From assembly GCF_001544475.1 (NCBI RefSeq), contig NZ_FCNW02000016.1, positions 61,158 to 125,157 on the forward strand: a stretch of DNA of 64,000 bases. Reading direction: 5' to 3'. Below, in pieces: positions 19,044-27,140 of this stretch. Both the position numbers and the translations under genes were made by a program. A model generated the notes under the pieces. It searched no databases. It saw only the letters and a program-made list of their open reading frames with translations, and was not told where the DNA came from. Position 1 is the stretch's first letter. Every line of letters starts with the position of its first letter. This DNA is from Caballeronia humi. GTDB lineage: Bacteria; Pseudomonadota; Gammaproteobacteria; Burkholderiales; Burkholderiaceae.

Positions 19044-19961
19044 TCAAACGGCGAAGGGTTCACAAGATTCGTGAACGAGTGATCGGAGCCACCTGTTAGC
19101 GGGATCCTCGTGCTGAGTGCGATGCCAGTGTTGCTTTATTAGAAACGATGGCAAGGGATAGGGCGGCGTCATTTGGCGCAAATCTTCAACGCGGGCGAAT
19201 ATATCCGCAATGGGCTCGGCCACCGTGACAATGAGGTCGGTTGACGCAATCACCATTGGAATGCTGAGCGATCGCGGCGTGCGAAAGACCGCATGCGGAC
19301 GGATTCCGTTGTCGTGCAGATACTTTTCTGCAAGTTCAAGGGACCACGAATCCGACCCAACGATAGCGTGGGAAGCCGCGCAGAACTGCTGTTCTGTCAT
19401 TTTGCGGCTGGCAATAGGGTGCCCGGCTCGCGCCAAGCAGACGAACCCGCGTCGGGTCAGCGTCTGTTCGAAAAGATCTGTGTCAATCAGGTCCGGGAAA
19501 AATCCAATCGCTAAATCTGCCCTGCCGCGTTCGAGCAACCCCATCAGATCTCCTTGCGAAGCAGCGACAGTTTCAATATCGACGTGGGGTGCCTCTTTGA
19601 TCACCTGGGTGAGGAGTCTTGGCAAAACAGCCAATTCGCCGACTTCCGACGTCGCAATGGTGAAAATTCTTTGGGCATCCCCTGGGTGAAACTGCGGAGC
19701 AGTAAGAATTAAGTCTCGAACCTCAGTTAGCACCGATCGCACGACTGGCGCCAATTGCTCAGCGCGGGGCGATGGCTGCATGCCCGTTCGCACCTTAAAA
19801 AATAACTGGTCGCCGATTCGCTCTCGAAGACGCTTGAGCGCATGCGACATTGCTGGCTGGCTCAATCCAAGCTCCTCGGCGGCCCGACTCAAGTGACGCT
19901 GACGCCACATCGCGTCGAAAACGCGGAGCAGGTTCAAGTCAAAATCTTTAATTTCTTCCAT
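19044..19961 (-). CDS. LysR-family transcriptional regulator
   Basis: A 305-residue LysR protein: helix-turn-helix FDLNLLRVFDAMWRQRHLSR...AAEELGLSQPAMSHALKRLR at residues 8-60, and a C-terminal ligand-binding domain related to NodD/NahR/LinR (SLELAEKYLHDNGIRPHAVF). It is upstream of the porin on the same strand, 266 bases away, so it may control it. Codon use is less GC-biased than in the flanking chromosome, consistent with the element. Confidence 0.92.
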   Translation of the reverse strand: MEEIKDFDLNLLRVFDAMWRQRHLSRAAEELGLSQPAMSHALKRLRERIGDQLFFKVRTGMQPSPRAEQLAPVVRSVLTEVRDLILTAPQFHPGDAQRIFTIATSEVGELAVLPRLLTQVIKEAPHVDIETVAASQGDLMGLLERGRADLAIGFFPDLIDTDLFEQTLTRRGFVCLARAGHPIASRKMTEQQFCAASHAIVGSDSWSLELAEKYLHDNGIRPHAVFRTPRSLSIPMVIASTDLIVTVAEPIADIFARVEDLRQMTPPYPLPSFLIKQHWHRTQHEDPANRWLRSLVHESCEPFAV

Positions 19962-20899
19962 TGTTGGCTGGTCGCCTTCTTAGTTAGACAGTTGGCCCCA
20001 AAAAAGGAGCACTGTATCAACCTTCCGTGGGCCAATCCATGGGTCTGAAATGTTCTTTCTGCACGACTCCTGTCACAACGCTCCACAGGCCCGCGTATGA
20101 ATCTTCCCCTCCGGTTTCTGAAGATGCCGTAATTCTTCGTATAAAAGCTCCGAGGGATCAAACAATGAAAACCGAGCGATAGCTCACCGCACTTCGTCCT
20201 CTATACCTCTGGTCGCTTTTCCGAGCGCCGCCGCTCGCTACGCTATTCCTCTGAGCTTCCCCTGTAACGGGTTTACTTAACCTACTACATTGGCCGTACC
20301 CCTATAGGCCCTCCGGAACGATCGAGGCCTTCCTTTGCGCGGCTGGAATGCCCCGCCCCCTACGGCGCTCCAGTACCGATTTGGGGCCCTACGAGCGCTG
20401 TAAGGCCTCGGTCGACGTAAGGGGTCACCTTTGTGCCTCGATGGGAGTACGTAAAGATGGCTATATGTACACATAAAGGTCATATATCAGGTCAGGTTGA
20501 GGTTTCATGAGTTTCCAGCGGCGTCCTCTTTCTGCTCAGGCTCAACAACAATAACTGGTCGAGGGTTTAGCGGGATTTTGGAAAAGGGTCCCCCGTGGGG
20601 GCAGAGGGGGTCTTTTGGATAGCTGCTCGGAAAACCTGAGCTCTTCGGTTTCTGTCTCCAGTTCCCCTCTGCCTGCATCGCCATCCTCGCGCCGCTAGTT
20701 CCTATCGTGAATCCTCGGAAAGTGTTCAAGGTATTGGCCCCTTCGCATTGGTCCCTGTCCCCTGTCTGTGGATAGCTCACAAGGTATACCCAGAGCACCC
20801 GGCAGAAAGACAGCGAAGTGACTAGCTCAAAAGGTTGACTGTATTTTGAGCCACAGTTAGTATTGAGCCATCGACCTTCTGAACCACATAGAGACCAAC
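19962..20899. other. Long non-coding stretch in the element
   Basis: About 940 bases without a convincing gene; the frames present lack ribosome sites and protein-like composition. An imperfect hairpin with a G/C-run core and AAAAG/CTTTT base lies at about 20581-20617. The last 80 bases before the serine recombinase contain an 8-bp inverted repeat and three TGARCCA repeats, listed separately. Confidence 0.5.
20825..20886. promoter_or_regulatory. Repeat cluster in front of the serine recombinase
   Basis: GCTCAAAA (20825-20832) and TTTTGAGC (20844-20851) form a perfect inverted repeat. TGAGCCA occurs at 20847 and 20864 and TGAACCA at 20880, spaced 17 and 16 bases. Such arrays directly before a recombinase gene are typical of resolution/inversion sites or autorepressor operators. 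Confidence 0.4.
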
Positions 20900-21496
20900 A
20901 TGAAGACTGTCTACTACGGACGTATCTCGACTACCGAAGGGCAGACCAGCGCGAGCCAATACGATGATGCGAAGAAGCAAGGCGTGGATAAGCGGCACGT
21001 CCACGTCGATGAAGGTGTGTCTGGCTACCACGTTGCGCCCTCGGATCGACTAGAGTGGAAGCGGGTGCTGGACAAGCTCTCCGATGGTGGTGTCCTATAT
21101 GTTCGCTGGTTGGACCGGATCAGCCGCCGTTACGACGAGCTCTACGCGACCATGAAGCAGCTGATGGATATGGGCGTGAAGGTGGTCTGCACGATGAACG
21201 GCACTGTGATTGATGGCACCGCTACAGACCCCATTCAGAAGGCCACGAGAGACGCGCTGTTGGCTTTCATCGCAGCTCAGGGTGAAGCCGACTACATGAA
21301 CCGCAGAGAGCTGCAGAAGCGCGGTATCGAGACGGCAAAAGCACTGGGGAAACACCTCGGCCGTGCCAAGGCTGCGGATGCTTCAGAGGTCCGAGCTTGG
21401 CGAGCTGATAACGGAGCCAGCATTGCAGCCACGGCGCAGCACTTTAGGGTCTCTGTTGCCACGGTCAAACGGTACTGCGCGGAGCATGCAGCGTAA
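20900..21496 (+). CDS. Serine recombinase (resolvase/invertase family)
   Basis: A 198-residue small serine recombinase. The catalytic serine is Ser10 in YYGRIST, with Arg8 beside it; the active-site arginine motif is WLDRISRR (about residues 70-77), the dimer helix spans roughly 100-140, and a C-terminal helix-turn-helix (about 164-195, SIAATAQHFRVSVATVKRYC) binds DNA. Resolvases and invertases of this size recombine short directly or inversely repeated sites. The start is set by the ATG at 20900 just after three TGARCCA repeats. It belongs to the mobile element. Confidence 0.92.
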   Translation: MKTVYYGRISTTEGQTSASQYDDAKKQGVDKRHVHVDEGVSGYHVAPSDRLEWKRVLDKLSDGGVLYVRWLDRISRRYDELYATMKQLMDMGVKVVCTMNGTVIDGTATDPIQKATRDALLAFIAAQGEADYMNRRELQKRGIETAKALGKHLGRAKAADASEVRAWRADNGASIAATAQHFRVSVATVKRYCAEHAA

Positions 21497-22025
21497 GTCA
21501 TTGATCTATATGAGAAACTTTAAGCCGCTGCTGGGGAGACACCTTTTCATGAAGCAAGTGAACCTCCGGCCCTTCCCTGAGGGCTCCCCGTGAGGTTTGG
21601 AGACCCGTGGTGAAGACGCCACATAGCATTGAAAATACAAAACTAGGCCTAGCCTAGAACAATTCCGCCTATCGATTGTCCGCCAAGGCTGAAGGCTCCG
21701 AAAGCCTTGTAGGGTAAGCCTAGAACCAATCCGCAACCCCTCAAACATGGTCCCGAAACATGGCCCTTGCGGGGCAACTCTTGATAGACTCGCTTGCAAT
21801 GTTCAGCCCAATGGACGATCGAAACGCGGGGTGTAGACCGCTCGGAAAGTAGGTGGGCAGGAACGTTTGCGAAATTCACGCCAAGCTACCGAGCAGCTTC
21901 GTCTGAAGCAGCCCCTCCCTGAATACAGTAGATGCCAAAATGAATCTGTTCACGCCATGCATTAGGACTCCTTCTGTCATTGAATCACCCAAAGTGCAAC
22001 CCATAAGAATGCACGGGGAAGCTGA
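21497..22025. other. Non-coding stretch with direct repeats
   Basis: No gene is supported. An 18-base sequence starting AGCCTAGAAC and ending CCGC is present at 21651-21668 and 21717-21734 (16 of 18 identical, same orientation, 66 bases apart). A 7-bp hairpin (CAAGGCT at 21684-21690, AGCCTTG at 21703-21709) lies between them. A second GC-rich hairpin lies near 21569-21600. Confidence 0.45.
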
Positions 22026-22946
22026 ATGATGAGCGCGAAATTGAGCAAGCGAGCGAAGGCTAGAAGAGCCAAGACGCGAGGTTCCAAGACGTTTATCGCC
22101 TATTGCGGGAAGTGTGGGACCGATCGAAAGCACTACGTCAGCAGCGCCCTATGCGTGACCTGTGAAAGGCAGCGAGACCAGAGACGAACTAAGGAACGCC
22201 GCCAAGACCCTGAGGCACGGATGAAACGCAGCGACGCCACGCGGCAGCGGTATCACGAAGACCTAGGGAAGAGCAGGGAGTATTTCGCAGCAGCGGAATG
22301 GCGGAAGGCGACCAAAGGCCAGATGCACGCTTGGTATCCGTTTGAACAGGAAGCGATGCAAGCGGTCTATGCCGGTCTGATCGAAGCGAAGAGAGACAAC
22401 GAACCGGACGAGAAGCTCAAGAAGTTCAGGCAACAAGGTGACCACCTAATTTCGAAAGTTGCCAAGGCCCCAATAGAGATCGACGGCAAGGTAGAGGTGC
22501 GGGTAGTTGTAAATGGGTTGCATACCTTCGCCAATCTCGCACCTTTGCCAGCGGTGTTGAACCAGTCGAAAGGAAGCGCCTTCAATCCCGATCCGTGCCG
22601 GTATCAGAGGTCCGCTAATCGACACCCTGGCGGAGCTTGGGACCCTGAGCTGACCCCTGATGAACGGGAGCATATTCGGGAGCTATGGACCGTGGAAGGC
22701 GTGCCCATCGAAGAGAGCCTGAAGACCCACAGAGACCTTCTAGACCGTGATGCACGGGCCTATGAGGAACACCTCAGGAAGACCTACGGCATGGAAATTT
22801 TTGTTGATCCTGCTTGGTTTGAATGTCTTGTTTCACCTGAGTGGAAAGCTCTGGAATGCCCTAGATACAAGGGTTTCGAAGGCGAACCCGACGAGGAGAC
22901 CTTACAAACTTTTATGACCATGTTGCAAAAGCAATCCGAAAAATAG
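22026..22946 (+). CDS. Putative HNH-type endonuclease of the mobile element
   Basis: A 306-residue basic protein. Residues 27-46 form a four-cysteine zinc ribbon (C27, C30, C43, C46), as in many phage HNH proteins. Further on, GDHLISK (Asp139-His140), GLHTFANLAPL (His166, Asn170) and LNQSKG (Asn179, Lys182) match the H-N-H order of an HNH nuclease core, although the His and Asn motifs are interrupted by a longer loop (residues 144-164). The C-terminal third is acidic with no recognised domain. Two adjacent ATGs (22026, 22029) follow a GGGGAA site. The function as nuclease is inference. Confidence 0.65.
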   Translation: MMSAKLSKRAKARRAKTRGSKTFIAYCGKCGTDRKHYVSSALCVTCERQRDQRRTKERRQDPEARMKRSDATRQRYHEDLGKSREYFAAAEWRKATKGQMHAWYPFEQEAMQAVYAGLIEAKRDNEPDEKLKKFRQQGDHLISKVAKAPIEIDGKVEVRVVVNGLHTFANLAPLPAVLNQSKGSAFNPDPCRYQRSANRHPGGAWDPELTPDEREHIRELWTVEGVPIEESLKTHRDLLDRDARAYEEHLRKTYGMEIFVDPAWFECLVSPEWKALECPRYKGFEGEPDEETLQTFMTMLQKQSEK

Positions 22947-23358
22947 ACCGACCAAAGACAATGGTTTAGGGCTTACTGTACGTTCCCGGCCCCCTTGCGA
23001 CTTAAGCCCACTCTTAATCTTGACCTAGATATTACACCTTCATCGATGACCATATTCACCTTATACAGTTTTCTATCAGCTGTAGTCGATCCTTGGTATA
23101 TCCATCAATGGTCTTCACCTTCTAGACACGCTTAACGGGGCTACTGTATTACCTATCCAACAATGACCTCACTTAATAGATAATCACCTATAGATCAATC
23201 TATTATGTATATCCGGTAATAGTTTTCCTTATAGTAGCCCTCTTACTGAGCCCATGAAAACCATGGATACCTAGGGTCTCCAAATACGTGGAATCCACGG
23301 GAAAAGTGGGGCGAACGGATTCAGGCATCCACAACGCCACCAAAGTAACCTAAACATC
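22947..23358. other. AT-rich non-coding region with degenerate repeats
   Basis: This is the most AT-rich part of the window (especially 23020-23250). Three related segments occur: CATCGATGACC then CACCTT (about 23042), CATCAATGGTC then CACCTT (about 23104), and AACAATGACCTCACTT (about 23160). Such a region could be an origin-like or regulator-binding array for the gene that follows. No ORF is supported. Confidence 0.4.
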
Positions 23359-24294
23359 ATGTCAAGCAACAAATTCAAGACTGCCCAATCGGTCTGTAGC
23401 GAAGCGATAAAGGCCGCTGAAAGACTTATCGAAGCAGAAGCGAAGCGAGGCGTCAACCTAGTGGCCAAGGTGTCGGTCGTCCCTGCAAGCAATTTCCCCG
23501 ACTGGCCGACCAAGCTTGCTGAAGCGCTATGCGAAAACCCAACACTTGCAGGGCAGTCTAACCACGCAATGGTGTCTGCGATTGAGGCCCGTAGTGGCAG
23601 GACCGGGTTCAACGCAAAGCTTATTTCGAAGGACCCGACCAAGGGTCAACTTGCTTTCGTGTCTGGCATTCTTCGTCAGTACGGTTATTCCACGGCGACA
23701 CTCAAGAAAGGGACCGATATTAAGCGGATTGTCAGGGAGCAGATCCGCGACGACATTCCAGCAGCGAACCAGGCTACGGTCTTCTACGCCGATGGGGTCG
23801 CAATCGATGGTAAGACCTATAAGTACCGTCAGCGAAACACGGAGCCCAGAGGGCTGCCATGGTATGACCTCTGCATCCGAATAGCTGGGATCGAGGTTCC
23901 CCTTGGAATCGTATTGAAGCTGCGCGGCGTTGGCGTTAACGAGTTTCAGACGAAGGACGAAGCTGCACAGCGATTTGCACGCTCAGAACAGACGGTGCGC
24001 AGGCGCGAACTGGACAGGGAGCCGCAGGTTGCCCGCAGTGTGTCCGAACTTGCCAAGGCCGTCAGAGAGAGCCAGCGAAAAGCAGTAGTGCCGGGTGAGT
24101 ACACCGGTAGCCAACTTGGCGAGCTTATTCGAACATGGTTCTACAACATTACGGTGGAGCAAGGACGATACGTATGCCTCGGGGACCTGTTGAGATCCAT
24201 GGAAGACACTCCTGAGATTGTGGAAGCTTTGGAAGCGTTCGTCCGCGAGCCTTATAGCGATGCTGCCAACGATAAAGAGGCAGAAGCTGCCTGA
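23359..24294 (+). CDS. Hypothetical protein of the mobile element
   Basis: A 311-residue soluble protein that I do not recognise. It is mixed alpha/beta, starts MSSNKFKTAQSVCSEAIKAA with an amphipathic helix, and has a basic centre (about residues 100-135), a segment GVAIDGKTYKYRQRNTEPRG that resembles a nucleic-acid-binding turn, and a helix AAQRFARSEQTVRRRELDRE that could be a recognition helix. It follows the AT-rich repeat region, so a replication or regulatory role is possible but unproven. No transmembrane or signal sequence is present. Confidence 0.75.
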   Translation: MSSNKFKTAQSVCSEAIKAAERLIEAEAKRGVNLVAKVSVVPASNFPDWPTKLAEALCENPTLAGQSNHAMVSAIEARSGRTGFNAKLISKDPTKGQLAFVSGILRQYGYSTATLKKGTDIKRIVREQIRDDIPAANQATVFYADGVAIDGKTYKYRQRNTEPRGLPWYDLCIRIAGIEVPLGIVLKLRGVGVNEFQTKDEAAQRFARSEQTVRRRELDREPQVARSVSELAKAVRESQRKAVVPGEYTGSQLGELIRTWFYNITVEQGRYVCLGDLLRSMEDTPEIVEALEAFVREPYSDAANDKEAEAA

Positions 24295-24608
24295 CTGGCT
24301 AATCGCCCGAACGGTTTGCTTGGGGAAAAGGGGAGAACCATCAGCACGGTCGGCCTCTGAGAGCAATTCCCACCAAGCTATCCCTCTGCGGAGGTCATCG
24401 GTGAGCAGAAACTCTGGTTCCATAGCGCCTACCCCTTTTCTAAATGATGGGTGTAGGTGTCTCTCAGGCTCTACACGATTTCCGGCCCACCAAGGTGCAG
24501 AGGGATAGCTGCCTATTGTGTCAGACTGACGTTGCACAAGGCTTAGGAAAGACTTAGGGAAACCGAAAGTGACGCACCGGAAGTTTTGCACTCGGGGCAG
24601 TAGCAGCG
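24295..24608. other. Intergenic region with a 14-base inverted repeat
   Basis: AGCTATCCCTCTGC at 24376-24389 is repeated exactly in inverse orientation at 24497-24510. The two convergent genes around it (unknown gene and integrase) end here, so the pair may act as a long-loop terminator or recombination site. No gene is seen. Confidence 0.5.
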
Positions 24609-25985
24609 TCAGCGTACCGCCTCCGCAGCCTTCCTCAACCACCTCTCCAAGACGCCAAGAGGAGAACCAGAGCCGTACTTTGCAACATGGCCTGCTTGTG
24701 CCCACCCCTGTATTTCGCAGACGATGTTTTCCGGACACTCCACGGCCCTCAGCAGGTCTCGCATACCGTGGCGCATACCATGTGTCGTCGCTGTGATTCC
24801 GTAGGTTCTGAGGCGAATACCGAGGGCTGCGCTTGCTGCATTGGCCCTGCACCCCTTGTCGTCTGTGTATCGACCAAACAGATAATCACCAGTGGCGAGA
24901 CGCAATGCCCGCTGGAGAGCCTGTAGGGCCGCGGGGGTCAAGGGGACCTTGCGGGTACTCGCGGGGGTCTTCAGATCGCGAGTTTCATAGGGGCGGATAT
25001 CGATGTAGGGGACCTGTGCCGAAGGGTGGCAGTCTTCCTTCCTGAGGCCCGCTATTTCTGCTAGACGGGCGCCTGTGCTGGCAATGAGAGTAAGCATCGT
25101 CCCCAGATCGTCTGTCTGTTCGATGTCACCTACTCCCTTCTCGAGAGCCCTGTATTGAGCGACGGTGAAGGCTTCGCGCCTTTGTTCGCCCTTGGCGTCC
25201 TTGGAATATTCGATGGCCCCTGCCCAGACGTTCTTAATTGGTAGCTCATGCTCCCGGATGGACCGAGCAAAAGCGGCGCGAAGGGTCGTCACATATCTCT
25301 GGATGGTAGTGACGCTGATTGGCTTGCCATTGGTTGCGTGCTTTCCGTCCTCCAAGTGTTTGACAAATGCCCGGACGTCCGACCGCGGATACTGAGACAG
25401 ATCCTTATCGCCACAGAGTCCGATGAGGTACTGAAAGGGCAAGGTAGCGGACTTGAGAGCCTGAGCCGTATCTGCCCGAGCGACAGCGTACTCCCGTAGG
25501 CAGTCGGAGGCGCGATGCCTGAGTTTCCCTCGCTGGATATCAAAGGCTGTTCGCTGGACCGGAGGGAGAAAACCACCAACTGTCTCCGGGGTGATGTTGG
25601 AATCTGTGTGGGCTTCTTCCGGTAGGTGGCTGTCTAGGTGATCATGGAAGGCCCATAGAGCACCCTCAGGGGTCTCCCCTAGCCTGTCGGGATTGATCCC
25701 GTACTCGGTCAGTAGCAGCCGTGCCTGTGCATCAATAACTTCATTGGTGGACGAGGACCGGAGTGCCTTCCAACGCTTGTCCTGTTCGCGAACCAACTGG
25801 TTAATGAGCCTAGCGGCTACCTTCGGGTCTGCGGTGCCTAGACTTTGCTGGATCCATTGATAACCAAGGACTCCTTGGAGGTCCCGAGGAACGCGGCGCT
25901 TGAACCAGAGCATCCCGCCATTGCGGTAGCGCTGCCATAAGTATTTGACGGTCACGGTTAAAACTGGTGAGAGACTGAGGCGCAT
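24609..25985 (-). CDS. Tyrosine-type site-specific integrase
   Basis: A 458-residue phage-type integrase. The N-terminal part (YRNGGMLWFKRRVPRDLQGV) is the arm-binding/DUF6538-like domain, a SAM-like core-binding domain follows, and the catalytic domain has Arg307 in GARLAEIAGL, His402 and Arg405 in HGMRHGMR, His433 and the nucleophile Tyr437 in HVAKYGSG. All catalytic positions are intact, so the enzyme looks active. It starts 103 bases from the tRNA-Arg 3' end and reads away from it, the usual arrangement for a tRNA-targeted element. Confidence 0.95.
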   Translation of the reverse strand: MRLSLSPVLTVTVKYLWQRYRNGGMLWFKRRVPRDLQGVLGYQWIQQSLGTADPKVAARLINQLVREQDKRWKALRSSSTNEVIDAQARLLLTEYGINPDRLGETPEGALWAFHDHLDSHLPEEAHTDSNITPETVGGFLPPVQRTAFDIQRGKLRHRASDCLREYAVARADTAQALKSATLPFQYLIGLCGDKDLSQYPRSDVRAFVKHLEDGKHATNGKPISVTTIQRYVTTLRAAFARSIREHELPIKNVWAGAIEYSKDAKGEQRREAFTVAQYRALEKGVGDIEQTDDLGTMLTLIASTGARLAEIAGLRKEDCHPSAQVPYIDIRPYETRDLKTPASTRKVPLTPAALQALQRALRLATGDYLFGRYTDDKGCRANAASAALGIRLRTYGITATTHGMRHGMRDLLRAVECPENIVCEIQGWAQAGHVAKYGSGSPLGVLERWLRKAAEAVR

Positions 25986-25997
25986 TGTGGTCTGTCC

Positions 25998-26019
25998 TGT
26001 GGTACGAAATGTGGTACGA
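25998..26019. promoter_or_regulatory. Two TGTGGTACGA repeats before the integrase gene
   Basis: Copies at 25998-26007 and 26010-26019 match the pair at 17172 and 17195 in the same orientation. Placement near both ends of the element suggests integrase arm-type sites or an integrase autoregulatory operator. Confidence 0.45.
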
Positions 26020-26087
26020 CACAGGGACCTTTGAAACCTTGAAAGCCTTATTGGAAGCGGCTTTGACCGTATTATAGGTCATTACGA

Positions 26088-26162
26088 TGGTCTCCCCGGC
26101 AGGAATCGAACCTGCATCTAGCGCTTAGGAGGCACTCGTTCTATCCATTGAACTACGGGGAG
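26088..26162 (-). tRNA. tRNA-Arg (anticodon CCT)
   Basis: The minus strand folds into a complete cloverleaf: 7-bp acceptor stem (CTCCCCG with CGGGGAG), D-arm GTTC...GAAC, anticodon stem AGTGC/GCGCT with loop CTCCTAA, and T-arm CAGGTTCGATTCCTG, followed by an encoded CCA. The anticodon CCT reads AGG arginine codons. Its 3' half is the attachment site of the adjacent element and is restored intact. Confidence 0.95.
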
Positions 26163-26376
26163 TTGGCCGGCCGGACGGTGATGTCGTCGCGTGGCCTTTC
26201 CGGCTTCCATGCCTCTTCCTATTGAGGCGCCGGTGCTGGCTGCATGGGGCGTTGCCAGCGATCGCAGAGTATAGCAAAGACGATCGCGCGCGTTCTCCTG
26301 TACGCCCCGAAAGCGCAAACCTATAGGCACTAAGGGAAATTACTTATCCAGCAAGCCCCGGCGATGCCGTCAGTCA

Positions 26377-26727
26377 ATGATGGACCACCCCGATACCAAG
26401 CCTCAAGGCGCGTTTTCGGCGCTGTTGGCAGACCAGGATCTGGCGCACCTCGAACTGGTGTTGCGGCGCTCGCTCGAATGCGATTTCGGTGGTCCGATTC
26501 TGCTGCCGTCGTACTGGCGGGAGAGGCTTGCGGTCATCACGCGGGCATCGCATCTGTCGCGCACGCAGATTCAGACGGTTCATCGGCTGTATCTCCAACT
26601 CGATGCTTTCGAAACCGCCTGCCGGAAGCGGGACGATGAACGCGTCCAGGCGAACGAGCCGCACGCCTCCGATGCGATTCCGCCTGGCGTCACGGTTCGC
26701 GCGAAAAAGCGCGCGCGCAGCGCCTGA
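26377..26727 (+). CDS. Hypothetical protein
   Basis: A 116-residue soluble protein with no family I recognise. It is mostly helical (ALLADQDLAHLELVLRRSLE; SRTQIQTVHRLYLQLDAFE) and ends in a very basic tail (RAKKRARSA). Composition and codon use match the host chromosome. Two ATGs occur at 26377 and 26380. A hairpin terminator follows 32 bases after the stop. Confidence 0.72.
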   Translation: MMDHPDTKPQGAFSALLADQDLAHLELVLRRSLECDFGGPILLPSYWRERLAVITRASHLSRTQIQTVHRLYLQLDAFETACRKRDDERVQANEPHASDAIPPGVTVRAKKRARSA

Positions 26728-26759
26728 TCGCACGATTGCCCAAAGCAAACGCCAGAACA

Positions 26760-26791
26760 AAGGCCGTTCCAGCACCAGCCGGAACGGCCTT
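26760..26791. terminator. Hairpin between convergent genes
   Basis: An 11-bp perfect stem (AAGGCCGTTCC/GGAACGGCCTT, 10-base loop) sits between the convergent hypothetical gene and the small membrane-protein gene. It lacks a long T-run, so strength is uncertain. Confidence 0.6.
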
Positions 26792-26810
26792 CGATCAATG
26801 ACGATGCAGC

Positions 26811-26984
26811 TCAATGCCTATGCCGCATCCACCAGTCGCGCAGATGATGATGCGAGTGGTGAGTGGTCGCATGCCGCATCAGCATCCGCTGCCGATGTTC
26901 CTCGCGCCAGTCGTGAGCGAGCAGCACGATCGCGATGGCCGCCAGTCCGGCGAGACCGACCAGGATGTTGCTGAGATCGTGCAT
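26811..26984 (-). CDS. Small His-rich single-pass membrane protein
   Basis: A 57-residue frame with a strong ribosome site (GGGAGG, 6 bases before ATG 26984). Residues about 5-25 (SNILVGLAGLAAIAIVLL) form one membrane helix; the rest (HDWREEHRQRMLMRH...) is rich in His, Arg and Trp with a cluster of histidines at THHSHHHL. No family is recognised; the His cluster could bind metal. Translation is supported by the ribosome site and composition only. Confidence 0.62.
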   Translation of the reverse strand: MHDLSNILVGLAGLAAIAIVLLAHDWREEHRQRMLMRHATTHHSHHHLRDWWMRHRH

Positions 26985-27140
26985 GGCGCCCTCCCGTTGC
27001 GGTTGCGGCCCTGTCTCAATGATAGGTCACCGCGATGGGAAACTCATGCGCGAATGCCCGCGCTACCGCTCAACCGTGACGCGCTTTTTGCATTTGCGTG
27101 CGCCTCAAGCCAACCGCGCCCCTGCAAATACACAACTGTG

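Larger units (their letters stand above)
17076..26103. mobile_element. Putative tRNA-Arg-integrated element of about 9 kb
   Basis: A 16-base sequence at the tRNA-Arg 3' end (26088-26103) recurs in the same orientation at 17076-17091 with one mismatch, as expected for att sites. A tyrosine integrase gene starts 103 bases inside the tRNA end. Two copies of TGTGGTACGR lie inside each end (17172, 17195, 25998, 26010), all in the same orientation. Between are a serine recombinase, an HNH-type protein, an unknown gene, long low-GC spacers, and a porin with a LysR gene. The left boundary is less certain than the right one. Confidence 0.6.

Noticed and set aside
20505..20798. 97-codon minus-strand frame in the element's non-coding stretch
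   Set aside because: No ribosome site, unusual composition and no similarity; the neighbouring sequence is clearly structured non-coding DNA.
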